Positions 1-8,087 of a DNA stretch of 32,448 bases are shown one piece after another. Where the stretch lies: contig NZ_JADEVE010000174.1 in the NCBI RefSeq assembly GCF_016125955.1, positions 1 through 32,448 of the forward strand, given 5' to 3'. The number at the start of each line of letters is the position of its first letter. Within the stretch, counting starts at the first letter, position 1. A program made the position numbers and the translations under genes. This stretch comes from Acetomicrobium sp. S15 = DSM 107314. Lineage in GTDB: Bacteria; Synergistota; Synergistia; Synergistales; Thermosynergistaceae. A model generated the notes under the pieces. It saw only the letters and a list, made by a program, of their open reading frames with translations, ran no database searches and was not told the origin of the DNA.

Positions 1-741
1 TTCAGCTTCGATCCTAAAGAGCTCGAAGCGCTCATAACTCCTAAGACAAAGATGATAATCATAAATACGCCGCAAAATCCGACGGGAGGCGTGCTGCCGT
101 CCTCGGACCTCGATCTTATTGCGGAACTTGCCGTAAAGCACGACTTGTGGGTAATGGCGGACGAAATATACTGCGCCATCATATTTGACGCGGTCTTTGA
201 CAGCATTTTATCCCGCCCCGGCATGAAGGAGCGCACTATACTGGTAGACGGTTTCTCAAAAACCTACGCCATGACGGGGTGGAGGTTGGGCTACGCCGTG
301 GTGAGGGAAGATCTGGTTGCACACTTTTCTAAGCTTCTCACCAACTCGGTATCGTGCACAGCCACATTCACCCAGTGGGCCGGCATAGCAGCCCTCGAAG
401 GACCTCAGGACTGCGTGGAGGAGATGGTGGCGTCGTATAAGAGGCGCAGGGATATGCTCGTAGACGGCCTGAATGAGATACCCGGTTTCAAGTGCTTAAA
501 ACCTCAGGGGGCCTTTTACGCCTTCGCAAACGTCACAGGTGCGTGTCGTAACCTTGGCCTTAAGGGCGCTGAAGAACTCCAAGATTATCTTCTCAACGAG
601 GCCGGAGTTGCAGTGTTGGCGCGCACTTGCTTTGGGAATCGCGTACCCGGGGAAACAGAGGAATACGTAAGGTTCTGCTTCGCTACGTCCGAAAGCGCGA
701 TAAAGGAAGGCCTTTCGAGGATAAAGAAGGCTGTATCCTAA
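1..741 (+). CDS. PLP-dependent aminotransferase, class I/II (5' truncated by window edge)
   Basis: This is the C-terminal part of a fold-type I aminotransferase; the reading frame is open from base 1, so the true start lies upstream. Visible hallmarks are NTPQNPTGG (substrate/PLP loop), ADEIYC (the Asp and Tyr that contact the PLP ring) and SKTYAMTGWRLGY, whose Lys forms the Schiff base and whose Arg is conserved. A late Arg in YVRFCFATS fits the substrate alpha-carboxylate clamp. These motifs are those of the aspartate/aromatic aminotransferase subfamily, which transfers an amino group to 2-oxoglutarate in the cytoplasm. The exact amino acid substrate cannot be told from this part. The gene ends with TAA and is followed about 55 bases later by an intrinsic terminator, so it is the last gene of its transcript. 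Confidence 0.9.
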   Translation, partial: FSFDPKELEALITPKTKMIIINTPQNPTGGVLPSSDLDLIAELAVKHDLWVMADEIYCAIIFDAVFDSILSRPGMKERTILVDGFSKTYAMTGWRLGYAVVREDLVAHFSKLLTNSVSCTATFTQWAGIAALEGPQDCVEEMVASYKRRRDMLVDGLNEIPGFKCLKPQGAFYAFANVTGACRNLGLKGAEELQDYLLNEAGVAVLARTCFGNRVPGETEEYVRFCFATSESAIKEGLSRIKKAVS

Positions 742-795
742 AGGCTTTGAGGTTCATCGCCCGATCTCAATCGCAAATTCTCCGTTAATAAATAG

Positions 796-839
796 CCGCG
801 TCGGAGGGGAGTGGATAACCATCTCTCCGACGCGGTTTT
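796..839 (+). terminator. Intrinsic terminator of the aminotransferase gene
   Basis: A perfect 11-bp stem (CCGCGTCGGAG, 796-806, with CTCCGACGCGG, 825-835) encloses an 18-base loop and is followed immediately by TTTT. It lies 55 bases after the aminotransferase stop. Confidence 0.85.
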
Positions 840-949
840 CGAGAGTTCCTTGCCCCCCAACTCCACAGAGCCGAAGGCGCACAACGCAAAAGTACCCTTG
901 TAGTTAAGCGTCTCTAAGCTATTTGGCGGAAAGTCAAAGCCTAAAGCCC

Positions 950-1570
950 TTAGGAGGGGAGGATATCCTTTTCCTTGAGTTCCTTTTCGTTTAAAAGCAC
1001 CAAATAATCCCCTCCCATGGCAAGGGCAAAGAGGTTGTGCTCCGTAGCTACGTTTACGATGGATTGGTCAAGGTTGAAAGAAGCTATGCAGCCAATCGTC
1101 TTTTTGTCCTTGAGCTCTGGCAGGAGCTCGCACGCCTTGGGAAGGAGCACATCCTTGAAATATTCCAAATCCTTCCGTCTGCCGTAATTTCCCTTTACAT
1201 CCACGAGGAAAGCGTAATCGCCGCTCGTGGCTATGGCATCAAATTCCCAGACGTTTTTGTATGCGTCTTTTATCTTCCTCCTGATGGACATATCATCTAC
1301 GTCCAAGTCGAAGCTCCTCTTTAACAGCAACGGCAAGCCTGGGAGGACAATATCCTCCACGAATGTCCCCATTTTCCTCACCAGGTCTCCCCACTTGCGA
1401 TTCATCTCATCTTTGAAATCGCGCATCTCATCTTTGAAAACCTTCATCTCATCCTTGAAATCGCGCATTTCCTCAGAGAGCTGAAATATATTGATCTCCG
1501 TCTGGCGTGATTGATAAACGAGCTGCATCATTGCCCGCTCGAGCTCGCTCACTCGCTCTTCTACTAACAT
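950..1570 (-). CDS. Coiled-coil protein with PD-(D/E)XK nuclease-like domain, function unknown
   Basis: The product is 206 aa. Residues about 5-60 are a charged helix with heptads of the form RDFKDEM repeated three times, so a coiled coil or oligomerisation stalk is expected. The C-terminal part resembles the endonuclease-like fold of DUF3782-type proteins: EFDAIA (Glu109, Asp111) is followed by a beta strand ending VDVK (Asp124, Lys126), which fits the PD-(D/E)XK catalytic spacing. I chose the ATG at 1570 because AAAGGAGG lies 8 bases upstream; an ATG 11 codons earlier (1603) has no comparable site. No signal peptide or membrane segment is seen. It is divergent from the Rrf2/hcp operon and monocistronic. 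Whether it cuts DNA is unknown; such proteins are common in anaerobes and cyanobacteria without an assigned role. Confidence 0.7.
   Translation of the reverse strand: MLVEERVSELERAMMQLVYQSRQTEINIFQLSEEMRDFKDEMKVFKDEMRDFKDEMNRKWGDLVRKMGTFVEDIVLPGLPLLLKRSFDLDVDDMSIRRKIKDAYKNVWEFDAIATSGDYAFLVDVKGNYGRRKDLEYFKDVLLPKACELLPELKDKKTIGCIASFNLDQSIVNVATEHNLFALAMGGDYLVLLNEKELKEKDILPS
1403..1465. repeat. Three tandem 21-bp units coding for coiled-coil heptads
   Basis: Units at 1403-1423, 1424-1444 and 1445-1465 all begin CATCTCATC(T/C)TTGAAA. Units 1 and 3 differ at one base and unit 2 differs in its last bases. Each encodes one seven-residue repeat (about RDFKDEM) on the minus strand, so slippage would change the coiled-coil length without a frameshift. 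Confidence 0.85.
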
Positions 1571-1614
1571 AACACGCCCTCCTTTGAAAACGCTTAAAGA
1601 CATACTCGCATTGA

Positions 1615-1623
1615 ATTATACCA
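1615..1623 (-). promoter_or_regulatory. Extended -10 promoter for the coiled-coil/nuclease-like gene
   Basis: On the minus strand the sequence reads TGGTATAAT, a consensus extended -10 element (TGnTATAAT), 45 bases before the chosen ATG at 1570. No good -35 hexamer is seen at the usual distance, which is acceptable for an extended -10 promoter. Confidence 0.45.
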
Positions 1624-1774
1624 TCATGTCGAAGAGAAGGCGAGGATAGGGTCGCTCTTACTCAGAAGTCATCTATTTTTTGAGGGCGTTTCTATTATCG
1701 CTGCTTGGTGACCGTTGGCAGAGATAAAGGGTTAGAGCCTGTAAATAACGTGCTGATTTGGTTGAAAATGCATA

Positions 1775-1805
1775 TTGACAGAAATTGGTATTCTGGTATT
1801 ATAAT
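1775..1805 (+). promoter_or_regulatory. Sigma-70-type promoter for the rrf2-hcp operon
   Basis: TTGACA (1775-1780) is followed by overlapping candidates TATTAT (1797-1802, spacer 16) and TATAAT (1800-1805, spacer 19). The spacer holds the direct repeat TGGTATT-C-TGGTATT, which could be part of a regulator site. It lies 35 bases before the Rrf2 start, so this regulator may control its own operon. No NsrR- or HcpR-type palindrome was recognised. Confidence 0.65.
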
Positions 1806-1839
1806 GTGTGTAAATAAGCGTGTATGGAAGGGGAGTATT

Positions 1840-2304
1840 ATGGCAGGATTGATGCAGCTTTCAGAGGCAGCTTCGCTCGCTCTGCATGGAATGGGGCTTT
1901 TAGCGGCATCTCGCAGGCGCATGAGCGTGAAAGAGCTCGCCTCGGCTACGGGGGCCTCAGAGGCTCATCTAGCTAAGGTGTTTCAGCGCCTTGGGAAAGA
2001 GGGTTATGTCTTTTCCACGAGGGGGCCTCGCGGAGGGTTTGTCCTTGCCAAGCCGCCGGAGGAGATCTCCCTTTTTGATATTTATAGGGCAATAGAGGGT
2101 GAACCGTCAAAGGAATATTGCCTTTTGAGGCGCGAAAGTTGTCCTTTTAAGCGCTGTATTTTTGGTTCTATAGTAAGGCGCCTTTCTGAAGATTTTTTGT
2201 CATATTTAACCTCAAAAACACTTGCAGATCTTGTGGAACCACAACTGGAGAAGGCGCAGGTCACAGCTTTTGAGGGTGGCTTGCAGTTTAATAAATCAAC
2301 TTAA
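1840..2304 (+). CDS. Rrf2-family transcriptional regulator with three-cysteine cluster
   Basis: The 154-aa product has a winged helix-turn-helix at about residues 28-70 (MSVKELASATGAS, then the RGPRGGF wing) typical of Rrf2 proteins (IscR, NsrR, RsrR). Cys94, Cys101 and Cys106 (C-x6-C-x4-C) occupy the place where this family binds a [2Fe-2S] or [4Fe-4S] cluster. The ATG at 1840 is chosen because AAGGGGAG lies just upstream; the frame is open further upstream but without a ribosome site. The next gene, hcp, starts 19 bases after the stop. Known Rrf2 members of NsrR type sense nitric oxide and repress hcp. The same role is likely here by context, but the cluster type and ligand are inferred, and it could sense redox or iron-sulfur status instead. 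Confidence 0.88.
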   Translation: MAGLMQLSEAASLALHGMGLLAASRRRMSVKELASATGASEAHLAKVFQRLGKEGYVFSTRGPRGGFVLAKPPEEISLFDIYRAIEGEPSKEYCLLRRESCPFKRCIFGSIVRRLSEDFLSYLTSKTLADLVEPQLEKAQVTAFEGGLQFNKST

Positions 2305-2323
2305 GAGACAGGAGGGTTAAAGG

Positions 2324-3973
2324 ATGTTTTGTTACCAGTGTGAGCAGACGGCAAAGGGGACCGGATGCACAACTTTCGGCGTATGCGGTAAGAGTCCTGA
2401 GGTTTCAGACCTGCAGGATCTGTTGATCCACATAACCAAGGGGATCTCCATGTATGCCCACAGGGCGCGGGTTCTGGGAGCTAAGGACCCCGAGGTGGAC
2501 TCCTTTGTCTTAGAGGCGCTATTCACAACGGTCACGAATGTCAACTTCGATGAGGAGCGCATGGAGTGGATGATCCGCAGGGCTGAAAGCATGAGGAAGA
2601 AGGCCCGCAATGTGTACGAAGAAGCCTGTAAGAAAGCAGGGAAGACTCCGGAGGCATTGACGGGGCCTGCGACCTTCGAGCTTGGCAGCAACCGCGATGA
2701 GCTGATCCGCCAGGGAGAGGGGCTCACGCCAGAGGCGAGGGCCGAAAAATGGGGGGAGCTCATTGGAGGACTTCATGACCTCGTTCTTTTCGGCCTCAAA
2801 GGCAGCGCGGCCTATGCCGACCACGCTCAAGTTTTGGGCAAGAAGGACGAAGAGATATATGCTGGTTTCCATGCCTTTCTCGATTTTTTGAGCCGCGAGA
2901 ACTTTACAGAGGACGAGCTGCTCTCTAAGGCCCTTGAAGTGGGCAAGTTCAACATTAAGGTCATGGAGTTGCTCGATGCCGCCAACACCGGTTCTTACGG
3001 CCACCCTGAGCCCACAAGGGTGCGCACGACGCCGGTGGCTGGAAAGGCCATCGTCGTCTCGGGTCATGATTTGCGCGATCTGGACCTGCTTTTAAAACAG
3101 ACCGAAGGGAAGGGGATAAACGTCTACACCCACGGGGAGATGTTACCCTGCCTCGCCTATCCCGGTCTCAAAAAATACCCTCACCTGGTAGGCAATTACG
3201 GAAGCGCATGGCAGAATCAGAGGGAAGAGTTCGATACCTTCCCAGGCGCCATACTCATGACCACAAATTGCATCCAGAAGCCAAAGGATAGTTATAAAGA
3301 CCGCATCTTTACGACGGGCCTCGTAGCTTGGCCAGGCGTGCACCATATAGGGCCGGATAAGGACTTTTCTCCCGTGATCGAGGCGGCGTTGAAGGCAGAG
3401 GGTTTTGCCGAAGATGCGCCTGAACATTACATCACTATAGGTTTTGCCAGAAACGCGGTGCTATCCGCCGCGGACAAGGTGATAGAGTTGGTGAAATCAG
3501 GCAAAATCCGCCATTTCTTCCTCATAGGAGGATGCGACGGCGCAAAACCGGGGCGGAATTACTACACGGAGTTCGCCCAGGCGGTGCCAAAAGACTGCGT
3601 CATACTAACCCTTGCCTGCGGCAAATATCGCTTCAACAAGCTGCCTTTCGGCGATATCGAGGGAATTCCCAGGCTCTTGGACGCCGGACAGTGTAACGAC
3701 GCCTATTCTGCCGTGAAAATTGCCCAGGCCCTGGCTGAGGCCTTCGACACGAATATAAATGGTCTGCCGCTTTCCCTCGTGCTCTCCTGGTATGAACAGA
3801 AGGCCGTTTGCATCCTACTTTCTCTCATCTATCTGGGGGTGAAAAATATGCGCCTTGGGCCAAGCCTTCCTGCCTTCGTAAAGCCTGCGGTGTTGGATTA
3901 TCTGAGCAAGGAGTTGGGCTTGAAGCCTATAACCACTCCCAAAGAGGACCTTGCAGCCATATTGGGAGCATAG
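2324..3973 (+). CDS. hcp: Hybrid-cluster protein (hydroxylamine reductase / NO-linked), class I
   Basis: The 549-aa protein has the full length of class I Hcp from strict anaerobes. The N-terminal cubane ligands are Cys3, Cys6, Cys15 and Cys21 (C-x2-C-x8-C-x5-C). The hybrid 4Fe-2S-2O cluster ligands are all present at the expected places: His248, Glu272, Cys316, Cys404, Cys432, Cys457 and Glu491, with the conserved Lys493. Family members reduce hydroxylamine to ammonia in vitro and act in nitric oxide detoxification or protein S-nitrosylation in vivo, in the cytoplasm. GGAGG (2311-2315) lies 8 bases before the ATG. The gene is directly downstream of, and probably controlled by, the Rrf2 regulator. 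No hcr-type reductase gene follows, so the electron donor must be encoded elsewhere, as is usual in anaerobes. Confidence 0.96.
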   Translation: MFCYQCEQTAKGTGCTTFGVCGKSPEVSDLQDLLIHITKGISMYAHRARVLGAKDPEVDSFVLEALFTTVTNVNFDEERMEWMIRRAESMRKKARNVYEEACKKAGKTPEALTGPATFELGSNRDELIRQGEGLTPEARAEKWGELIGGLHDLVLFGLKGSAAYADHAQVLGKKDEEIYAGFHAFLDFLSRENFTEDELLSKALEVGKFNIKVMELLDAANTGSYGHPEPTRVRTTPVAGKAIVVSGHDLRDLDLLLKQTEGKGINVYTHGEMLPCLAYPGLKKYPHLVGNYGSAWQNQREEFDTFPGAILMTTNCIQKPKDSYKDRIFTTGLVAWPGVHHIGPDKDFSPVIEAALKAEGFAEDAPEHYITIGFARNAVLSAADKVIELVKSGKIRHFFLIGGCDGAKPGRNYYTEFAQAVPKDCVILTLACGKYRFNKLPFGDIEGIPRLLDAGQCNDAYSAVKIAQALAEAFDTNINGLPLSLVLSWYEQKAVCILLSLIYLGVKNMRLGPSLPAFVKPAVLDYLSKELGLKPITTPKEDLAAILGA

Positions 3974-3977
3974 AATT

Positions 3978-4013
3978 TAATAGGGCGAGTCTCTCTTTTG
4001 GCTCGTCCTATTA
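3978..4013 (+). terminator. Hairpin after hcp (terminator-like, no U tract)
   Basis: TAATAGGGCGAG (3978-3989) pairs over 12 positions (one G-U) with CTCGTCCTATTA (4002-4013), starting 5 bases after the hcp stop. It is not followed by a T run, so it may partly terminate or protect the hcp mRNA end rather than end transcription fully. The cupin gene follows 35 bases later. Confidence 0.5.
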
Positions 4014-4048
4014 GCGGTGATTATAGCCGAACAAAAGGGGTGTTCATC

Positions 4049-4375
4049 GTGGAAGATGACATCAAGGGGAAGGTTTTTAAGCTCAAAGACCTGGTCGGAT
4101 TCCAAGAGGAGTCTATCGTGAGCAGAACCATTGTAGATAGGCCTGAAGGGACAATTACGCTGTTCGCTTTCGACGAAGGACAGGCCTTGAGCGAGCACAG
4201 TGCTCCCTATGATGCGCTTGTGACGGTCGTAGAAGGAAGGCTCGAGGTCAAGCTCGGCGGCAAGCCCAACGAAATGCACGCCGGCGAGTCCATAATCATG
4301 CCGGCCGGCGTGCCCCATGCCCTGCGGGCGTTATCGCAGGCTAAGATGCTCCTTGTGATGGTTCGTGGAAGTTAG
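4049..4375 (+). CDS. Small cupin-domain protein
   Basis: The product is 108 aa, a single cupin barrel. Motif 1 is seen around LSEHSAPYDALVTVVEGRLEV and motif 2 around PAGVPHAL, giving at least two metal-ligand-type histidines. The GTG at 4049 is preferred because AAAGGGGTG lies 7-9 bases upstream; an earlier in-frame GTG at 4040 and TTG at 3998 lack a ribosome site. Such stand-alone cupins bind metals or small ligands and often accompany stress or redox genes. The location just downstream of hcp suggests a shared context, but the function is unknown. There is no signal peptide, so it is cytoplasmic. Confidence 0.8.
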   Translation: MEDDIKGKVFKLKDLVGFQEESIVSRTIVDRPEGTITLFAFDEGQALSEHSAPYDALVTVVEGRLEVKLGGKPNEMHAGESIIMPAGVPHALRALSQAKMLLVMVRGS

Positions 4376-4469
4376 CGATACTCCTTGCCTTGCGCCGCGG
4401 GGGGTTGTGATATCATTTTAGTTGTCATGTCGTTTGGGCATGGTCGATGACTGACTTTGGGGTGATAAG

Positions 4470-5903
4470 ATGGCAGACGTGAGCGTTTGGTCCCGCATCG
4501 TGAGGGAATACGACATCCGCGGCATAGTAGGAGAGGATCTTACCCCTCACGTGGCTTATTGTCTGGGCCTTGGATACGCAGCTTACATAGAAGGGCAGGG
4601 CTTCGGCAGGGAGCGCGTTGCCGTAGGACATGACGGGCGCATCTCTTCGCCGTCGCTGGCGTTGGCTTTATCGTGTGGCTTGGCCGACGGCGGGCTGTCG
4701 CCTCTTCTATTGGGGATGGTTCCGACCCCAATCGTCTATTACGCCACCCACGTTTTAGACGTGATCGGAGGCATTGCTGTTACGGGAAGCCACAACCCAC
4801 CCGAGTACAACGGCTTTAAAGTCTGTGTCAGGACGCAAACGCTTTGGGGTGAAAGCTTGAAAGAGATAGGCCAAATGGCTGCATCAGCTATGACAAAACC
4901 TTCCATCTCGGGTAGTGAGGCGCTTAAAGATAGGGGTTTTGAGCGCGTGGACGTTATGGGTCGCTACATACAAGACGTCCTATCGCGCGTCGACGCAAAA
5001 AGCATCCGTCTTGCCAGCCCAAAAGTCATCATCGACGGCGGCAACGGCGTCGCGGGTCCAGTCGCGAAGAAGGTCCTCGACGGATTGGGTTGTGATGTGA
5101 AGGGGCTTTATATAGAGCCTGACGGAAATTTCCCGAACCATCACCCGGATCCGACTATAGAGGAAACGCTGAAGGACCTCAAGAGGGAGGTCGCCGGCTC
5201 TGGCGCCGACTTCGGGATCGCCTTCGACGGCGACGGAGACAGGATAGGCGCTGTCGACGAGTCGGGAAACGTCGTATGGGGAGATAAGCTCCTCGTAGTT
5301 TATGCTCGCCAGATCCTAAAAGAACATCCAGGTGCGACGATCATAGGCGACGTCAAGTGTTCATCTGTGAGTTTTAAGGCTATAGAGGCTGCCGGAGGCG
5401 AGGCGGTCATGTGGAAGGCCGGGCATTCGCTCGTCAAGGCCAAGCTGAGAGAGACGGGAGCTCTAATGGCCGCCGAGATGAGCGGTCATGTATTTTTCGC
5501 GGACCGCTATTGGGGTTTTGACGACGCCACATACGCAGCCGCACGGTTGGTGGAGGTTTATTCCAAGGCTAAGCTTGACAGTCCGAAGACGAAGTTTTCA
5601 GATCTCTTGGCAGATTTGCCTCGCACTTTCGCTACGCCGGAGGTCCGAATTCCATGGCCCGACGAGGAAAAATTTTCCGTAGTGGAGTGCCTTGCTCAGA
5701 AGATAAAGGCGTGGCCCGACGTGAATGAGGTCATCACCATAGACGGCGTGCGGGCTCATCTGAAAGATGGCTGGGTTTTGGTGCGCGCCTCAAACACACA
5801 GCCCGCATTGGTCTTGAGGTGCGAGTCTTGTGTCTCCCAGGCGCACCTGGAAGAGTTGAGGAAAAGGCTTGAAGCGCTCTTGGCAGAATTGCAGCCGGCG
5901 TGA
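4470..5903 (+). CDS. Phosphomannomutase / phosphoglucomutase
   Basis: The 477-aa enzyme belongs to the alpha-D-phosphohexomutase family and has all four domains. The phosphoserine loop TGSHNPPEYNGFK carries the catalytic Ser107. The Mg-binding loop is DGDGDR (Asp253, Asp255, Asp257). The sugar-specificity loop is EMSGH (336-340), in which Glu and Ser fit the PMM/PGM (ManB/AlgC) subgroup. The C-terminal phosphate-binding loop is RASNTQPAL. It interconverts hexose 1- and 6-phosphates for cell-surface polysaccharide and nucleotide-sugar supply. The ATG at 4470 follows GGGGTGATAAG. An upstream TGATATCAT (4408-4416), an extended -10 type site, may serve as its promoter. It ends 12 bases from the convergent phosphoesterase gene. 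Confidence 0.93.
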   Translation: MADVSVWSRIVREYDIRGIVGEDLTPHVAYCLGLGYAAYIEGQGFGRERVAVGHDGRISSPSLALALSCGLADGGLSPLLLGMVPTPIVYYATHVLDVIGGIAVTGSHNPPEYNGFKVCVRTQTLWGESLKEIGQMAASAMTKPSISGSEALKDRGFERVDVMGRYIQDVLSRVDAKSIRLASPKVIIDGGNGVAGPVAKKVLDGLGCDVKGLYIEPDGNFPNHHPDPTIEETLKDLKREVAGSGADFGIAFDGDGDRIGAVDESGNVVWGDKLLVVYARQILKEHPGATIIGDVKCSSVSFKAIEAAGGEAVMWKAGHSLVKAKLRETGALMAAEMSGHVFFADRYWGFDDATYAAARLVEVYSKAKLDSPKTKFSDLLADLPRTFATPEVRIPWPDEEKFSVVECLAQKIKAWPDVNEVITIDGVRAHLKDGWVLVRASNTQPALVLRCESCVSQAHLEELRKRLEALLAELQPA

Positions 5904-5915
5904 ATCTGGCGCTTT

Positions 5916-7064
5916 TTAGGGCGAGGGAACGAACTTTAAGGTCAAAAACACGATCTCGGGCACGGAGCCGAGGCGCGTTGGAGGTCCCCAAGTGCCGAAT
6001 CCGCACGATATGTAATATATAGTATTACCTTTTTGCAATAGCCCCCACGATTTCTCGAAGATGAGTGATGTAATGAAATTAAAAGGGAAGAGCTGACCGT
6101 TGTGGGTGTGCCCAGATATCTGCATGGTTACGCCAGCCTCTTCGGCTTCGCTCAGTTTGAGTGGTGTGTGGTCGAGGATAAACGTAGGAAGCGGCGGAAC
6201 TTCGCGCAGAAGTTCTTTTAGGGGAAGACGGCTATCGCCGAAGGAGCTACCGCGTATGTCGTTTCGGCCGACGAGCAGAATGGCATCGCCAACAACCACC
6301 GCCTCGTCGCGCAGTAACCTAACGCCCCCTCGTCTCAGATAATCGGCTACCTCCTCAACGCCGGCGTAATATTCGTGGTTGCCGGTCACGGCATAGACCC
6401 CGTAGGGAGCCTCGAGGCGGGAGAATTCTTCGGCCAGTTTCTCCTCTTCGGCTTGATAGACGCTCTCATCTACTATGTCTCCTGCCAGCCAAACCGTGTG
6501 CGGTTTTAAGGAATTTACCGTGTCGACCAGCTCTTTTATACGAGAGTTGCGCATGAAGCAACCCACATGTATGTCAGAGATCGCCGCTATGTGCATATCC
6601 TCTCTAACAGTGCTGCCTTGGCCTGGCATAGAGAGTTCGATTTTCGTAATCTGGATCCTTCTGGCGTTTAGACCCGCTGCCACTACGAGCGCGATGATCG
6701 CTATGCTGCCGATGGCCCAGATCCCTCCCCTTGAAGCCGTCGACAGCGGAGGCATGGCGGCAAAGAGATAGCTCAAAAGCCTGTAGATATCGACAGCCAA
6801 ACAGAGGAGTATGGCGTAGACCATGAAAGCCAGATAGTAAGAGCCGACCCATATCATGCCCCACGTAAGGGTGTTTTTGACGATATAAGCTTCCAATAAC
6901 CTGCCGGCCGGGTAGGAAATCGCCGCAAGGGCCCAGAACAGCAACAACAAGAAGGTTCCCGGTGAATTTGCTGCTGCCTTCAGATGGGAGAAGATATAGT
7001 AATTTGCCGCAGCGTAAGAAGAAAATGCCGCGAAGAGCAGCGTCACGATGAGCCTCGTCTCCAC
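5916..7064 (-). CDS. Membrane-anchored metallophosphoesterase (calcineurin-like)
   Basis: The 382-aa protein has about four N-terminal membrane segments (near residues 1-22, 37-58, 68-95 and 113-132) followed by a calcineurin-like phosphoesterase domain. Dimetal ligands are visible: SDIHVG (Asp164, His166), AGDIVD (Asp196), GNHEYY (Asn229, His230), His299 and SGHTHNG (His319, His321). This arrangement matches the YkuE/YaeI-type membrane phosphoesterases, some of which act on lipid-linked phosphates; the substrate here is not known. The start is GTG at 7064, with GGGAGGGG 5 bases upstream. It lies 87 bases downstream of the M48 protease gene on the same strand and may share its transcript. Confidence 0.88.
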   Translation of the reverse strand: METRLIVTLLFAAFSSYAAANYYIFSHLKAAANSPGTFLLLLFWALAAISYPAGRLLEAYIVKNTLTWGMIWVGSYYLAFMVYAILLCLAVDIYRLLSYLFAAMPPLSTASRGGIWAIGSIAIIALVVAAGLNARRIQITKIELSMPGQGSTVREDMHIAAISDIHVGCFMRNSRIKELVDTVNSLKPHTVWLAGDIVDESVYQAEEEKLAEEFSRLEAPYGVYAVTGNHEYYAGVEEVADYLRRGGVRLLRDEAVVVGDAILLVGRNDIRGSSFGDSRLPLKELLREVPPLPTFILDHTPLKLSEAEEAGVTMQISGHTHNGQLFPFNFITSLIFEKSWGLLQKGNTIYYISCGFGTWGPPTRLGSVPEIVFLTLKFVPSP

Positions 7065-7151
7065 AAAACCCCTCCCTTTAAAGAGGCCACAAAGACTATT
7101 GAATATATACCTGGGCCCCTTTAGATTTACGGCTCATACTAAGTTGGGAAT

Positions 7152-7793
7152 TTATTTCGCCTCTGTTAGGGCAAATTTCTGGGCAGTTTGGCGAACGTGC
7201 TGCAGACGACGGTCTGTGGGCGGGTGCGAGTTAAAGCCATTGGGAGAAGTGGTATAGCCGGCCTCCTTCATCTTTTCCAGAGCGCGTACCAATCCCCATG
7301 GGTCATAACCGGCTTTAGTGGCGAGCTCGATGCCGTAGTCGTCTGCCTCCACCTCTTGCTCCCTGCTGAAGCCCGCTTCCGCGAGGGCCAAACCGAGTTC
7401 CACCGGGTCTATGCCGGAACTCCCCTTGTAGCCTATAGCCTTGAAGATGAGGCTGTAGAACACTCCTCGCCCCACGGTCGAGCCGTAGTGGTTGAGTTTT
7501 ATGTGGCCTAATTCATGGGCCAAAACGCCGGCGAGCTCATCCTCGCTATCGAGAAGATCCAACATCCCAGTAGTCACGGATACCGAATACGACCCCACAG
7601 AGAAGGAGACCCAGGCATTGGGCTCCTTCTGTTTCACGATTCTGATTGGCCCAGGCTTTTCTAAGTTGGCGGCCTTTGTGAGGCGCTGCCACACCTCTGG
7701 CACGGCGGAGGCAGGAAGCGCCGCGCAAGCTTCGATCGGCAACAGGAGCAGGAGGAATATCGCCACGACAAGCGACGTTCTCTTGGCTCTCAT
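7152..7793 (-). CDS. M48-family zinc metalloprotease, exported
   Basis: The 213-aa product starts at the ATG at 7793, preceded by AGGAGGTG about 6 bases upstream, and begins with a classical signal peptide (MRAK, then a hydrophobic core to about residue 18) with likely cleavage near ACA or ASA at 22-30. A Cys22 in IEAC could instead make it a lipoprotein, though the box is poor. The catalytic HELGH (93-97) supplies two zinc ligands and the catalytic Glu; EVEAD (147-151) supplies the third. HPPTDRRL near the end is the conserved M48 C-terminal motif. Family members (BepA, LoiP, HtpX-like) perform envelope protein quality control. An earlier ATG at 7841, also with an AGGAG-type site, would add 16 residues. 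Confidence 0.9.
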   Translation of the reverse strand: MRAKRTSLVVAIFLLLLLPIEACAALPASAVPEVWQRLTKAANLEKPGPIRIVKQKEPNAWVSFSVGSYSVSVTTGMLDLLDSEDELAGVLAHELGHIKLNHYGSTVGRGVFYSLIFKAIGYKGSSGIDPVELGLALAEAGFSREQEVEADDYGIELATKAGYDPWGLVRALEKMKEAGYTTSPNGFNSHPPTDRRLQHVRQTAQKFALTEAK

Positions 7794-7857
7794 CTTTGTC
7801 ACCTCCTGCAAAAACCTGCGTCGAGATCTGGCAGATGCCATACCTCTCCTGATAAAT

Positions 7858-7885
7858 AGGATAATGAATCTGCTGAAAATTTCAA
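7858..7885 (-). promoter_or_regulatory. Candidate promoter of the M48 protease gene
   Basis: Read on the minus strand, TTGAAA (7885-7880), a 16-base spacer and TATCCT (7863-7858) lie 65 bases before the chosen start. An imperfect inverted repeat (TGCTGAA at 7871-7877, TTCAGCA at 7901-7907) overlaps and flanks the -35 box and could be an operator. Confidence 0.4.
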
Positions 7886-8087
7886 GATAGCTGGAAAAAA
7901 TTCAGCATTATTACGGGTTTACCATTTCCCCTGTCACTTTAACCCTCATGTTCGGCGTAAGCGTGCCGCAGACTCACATAAAAATACGGTTAGGGAACCT
8001 CTGCAGGGGTTCGCGGGTTGCCATAATGACGTATGGCTTCGGTGGCTCGAAAGTAGCGCGAGCATTGCGCTGGTATAGGTGATAAGT

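Noticed and set aside
2519-3067. 182-codon open frame on the minus strand within hcp
   Set aside because: It lies opposite a certain gene, shows no family motifs or ribosome site, and has the look of a codon-bias shadow.
7794-7841. Twin-arginine-like motif SRRRFLQ in an N-terminal extension of the M48 protease
   Set aside because: The motif is separated from the hydrophobic core by a charged stretch (EVTKMRAKRTS), and a better start with AGGAGGTG lies downstream at 7793, so a Tat signal is unlikely.
7908-8087. Hairpin GAACC/GGTTC (around 8000-8018) as a terminator of the oligopeptide operon
   Set aside because: The stem is only 5 bp and the nearest T run is about 10 bases away, too weak to call.
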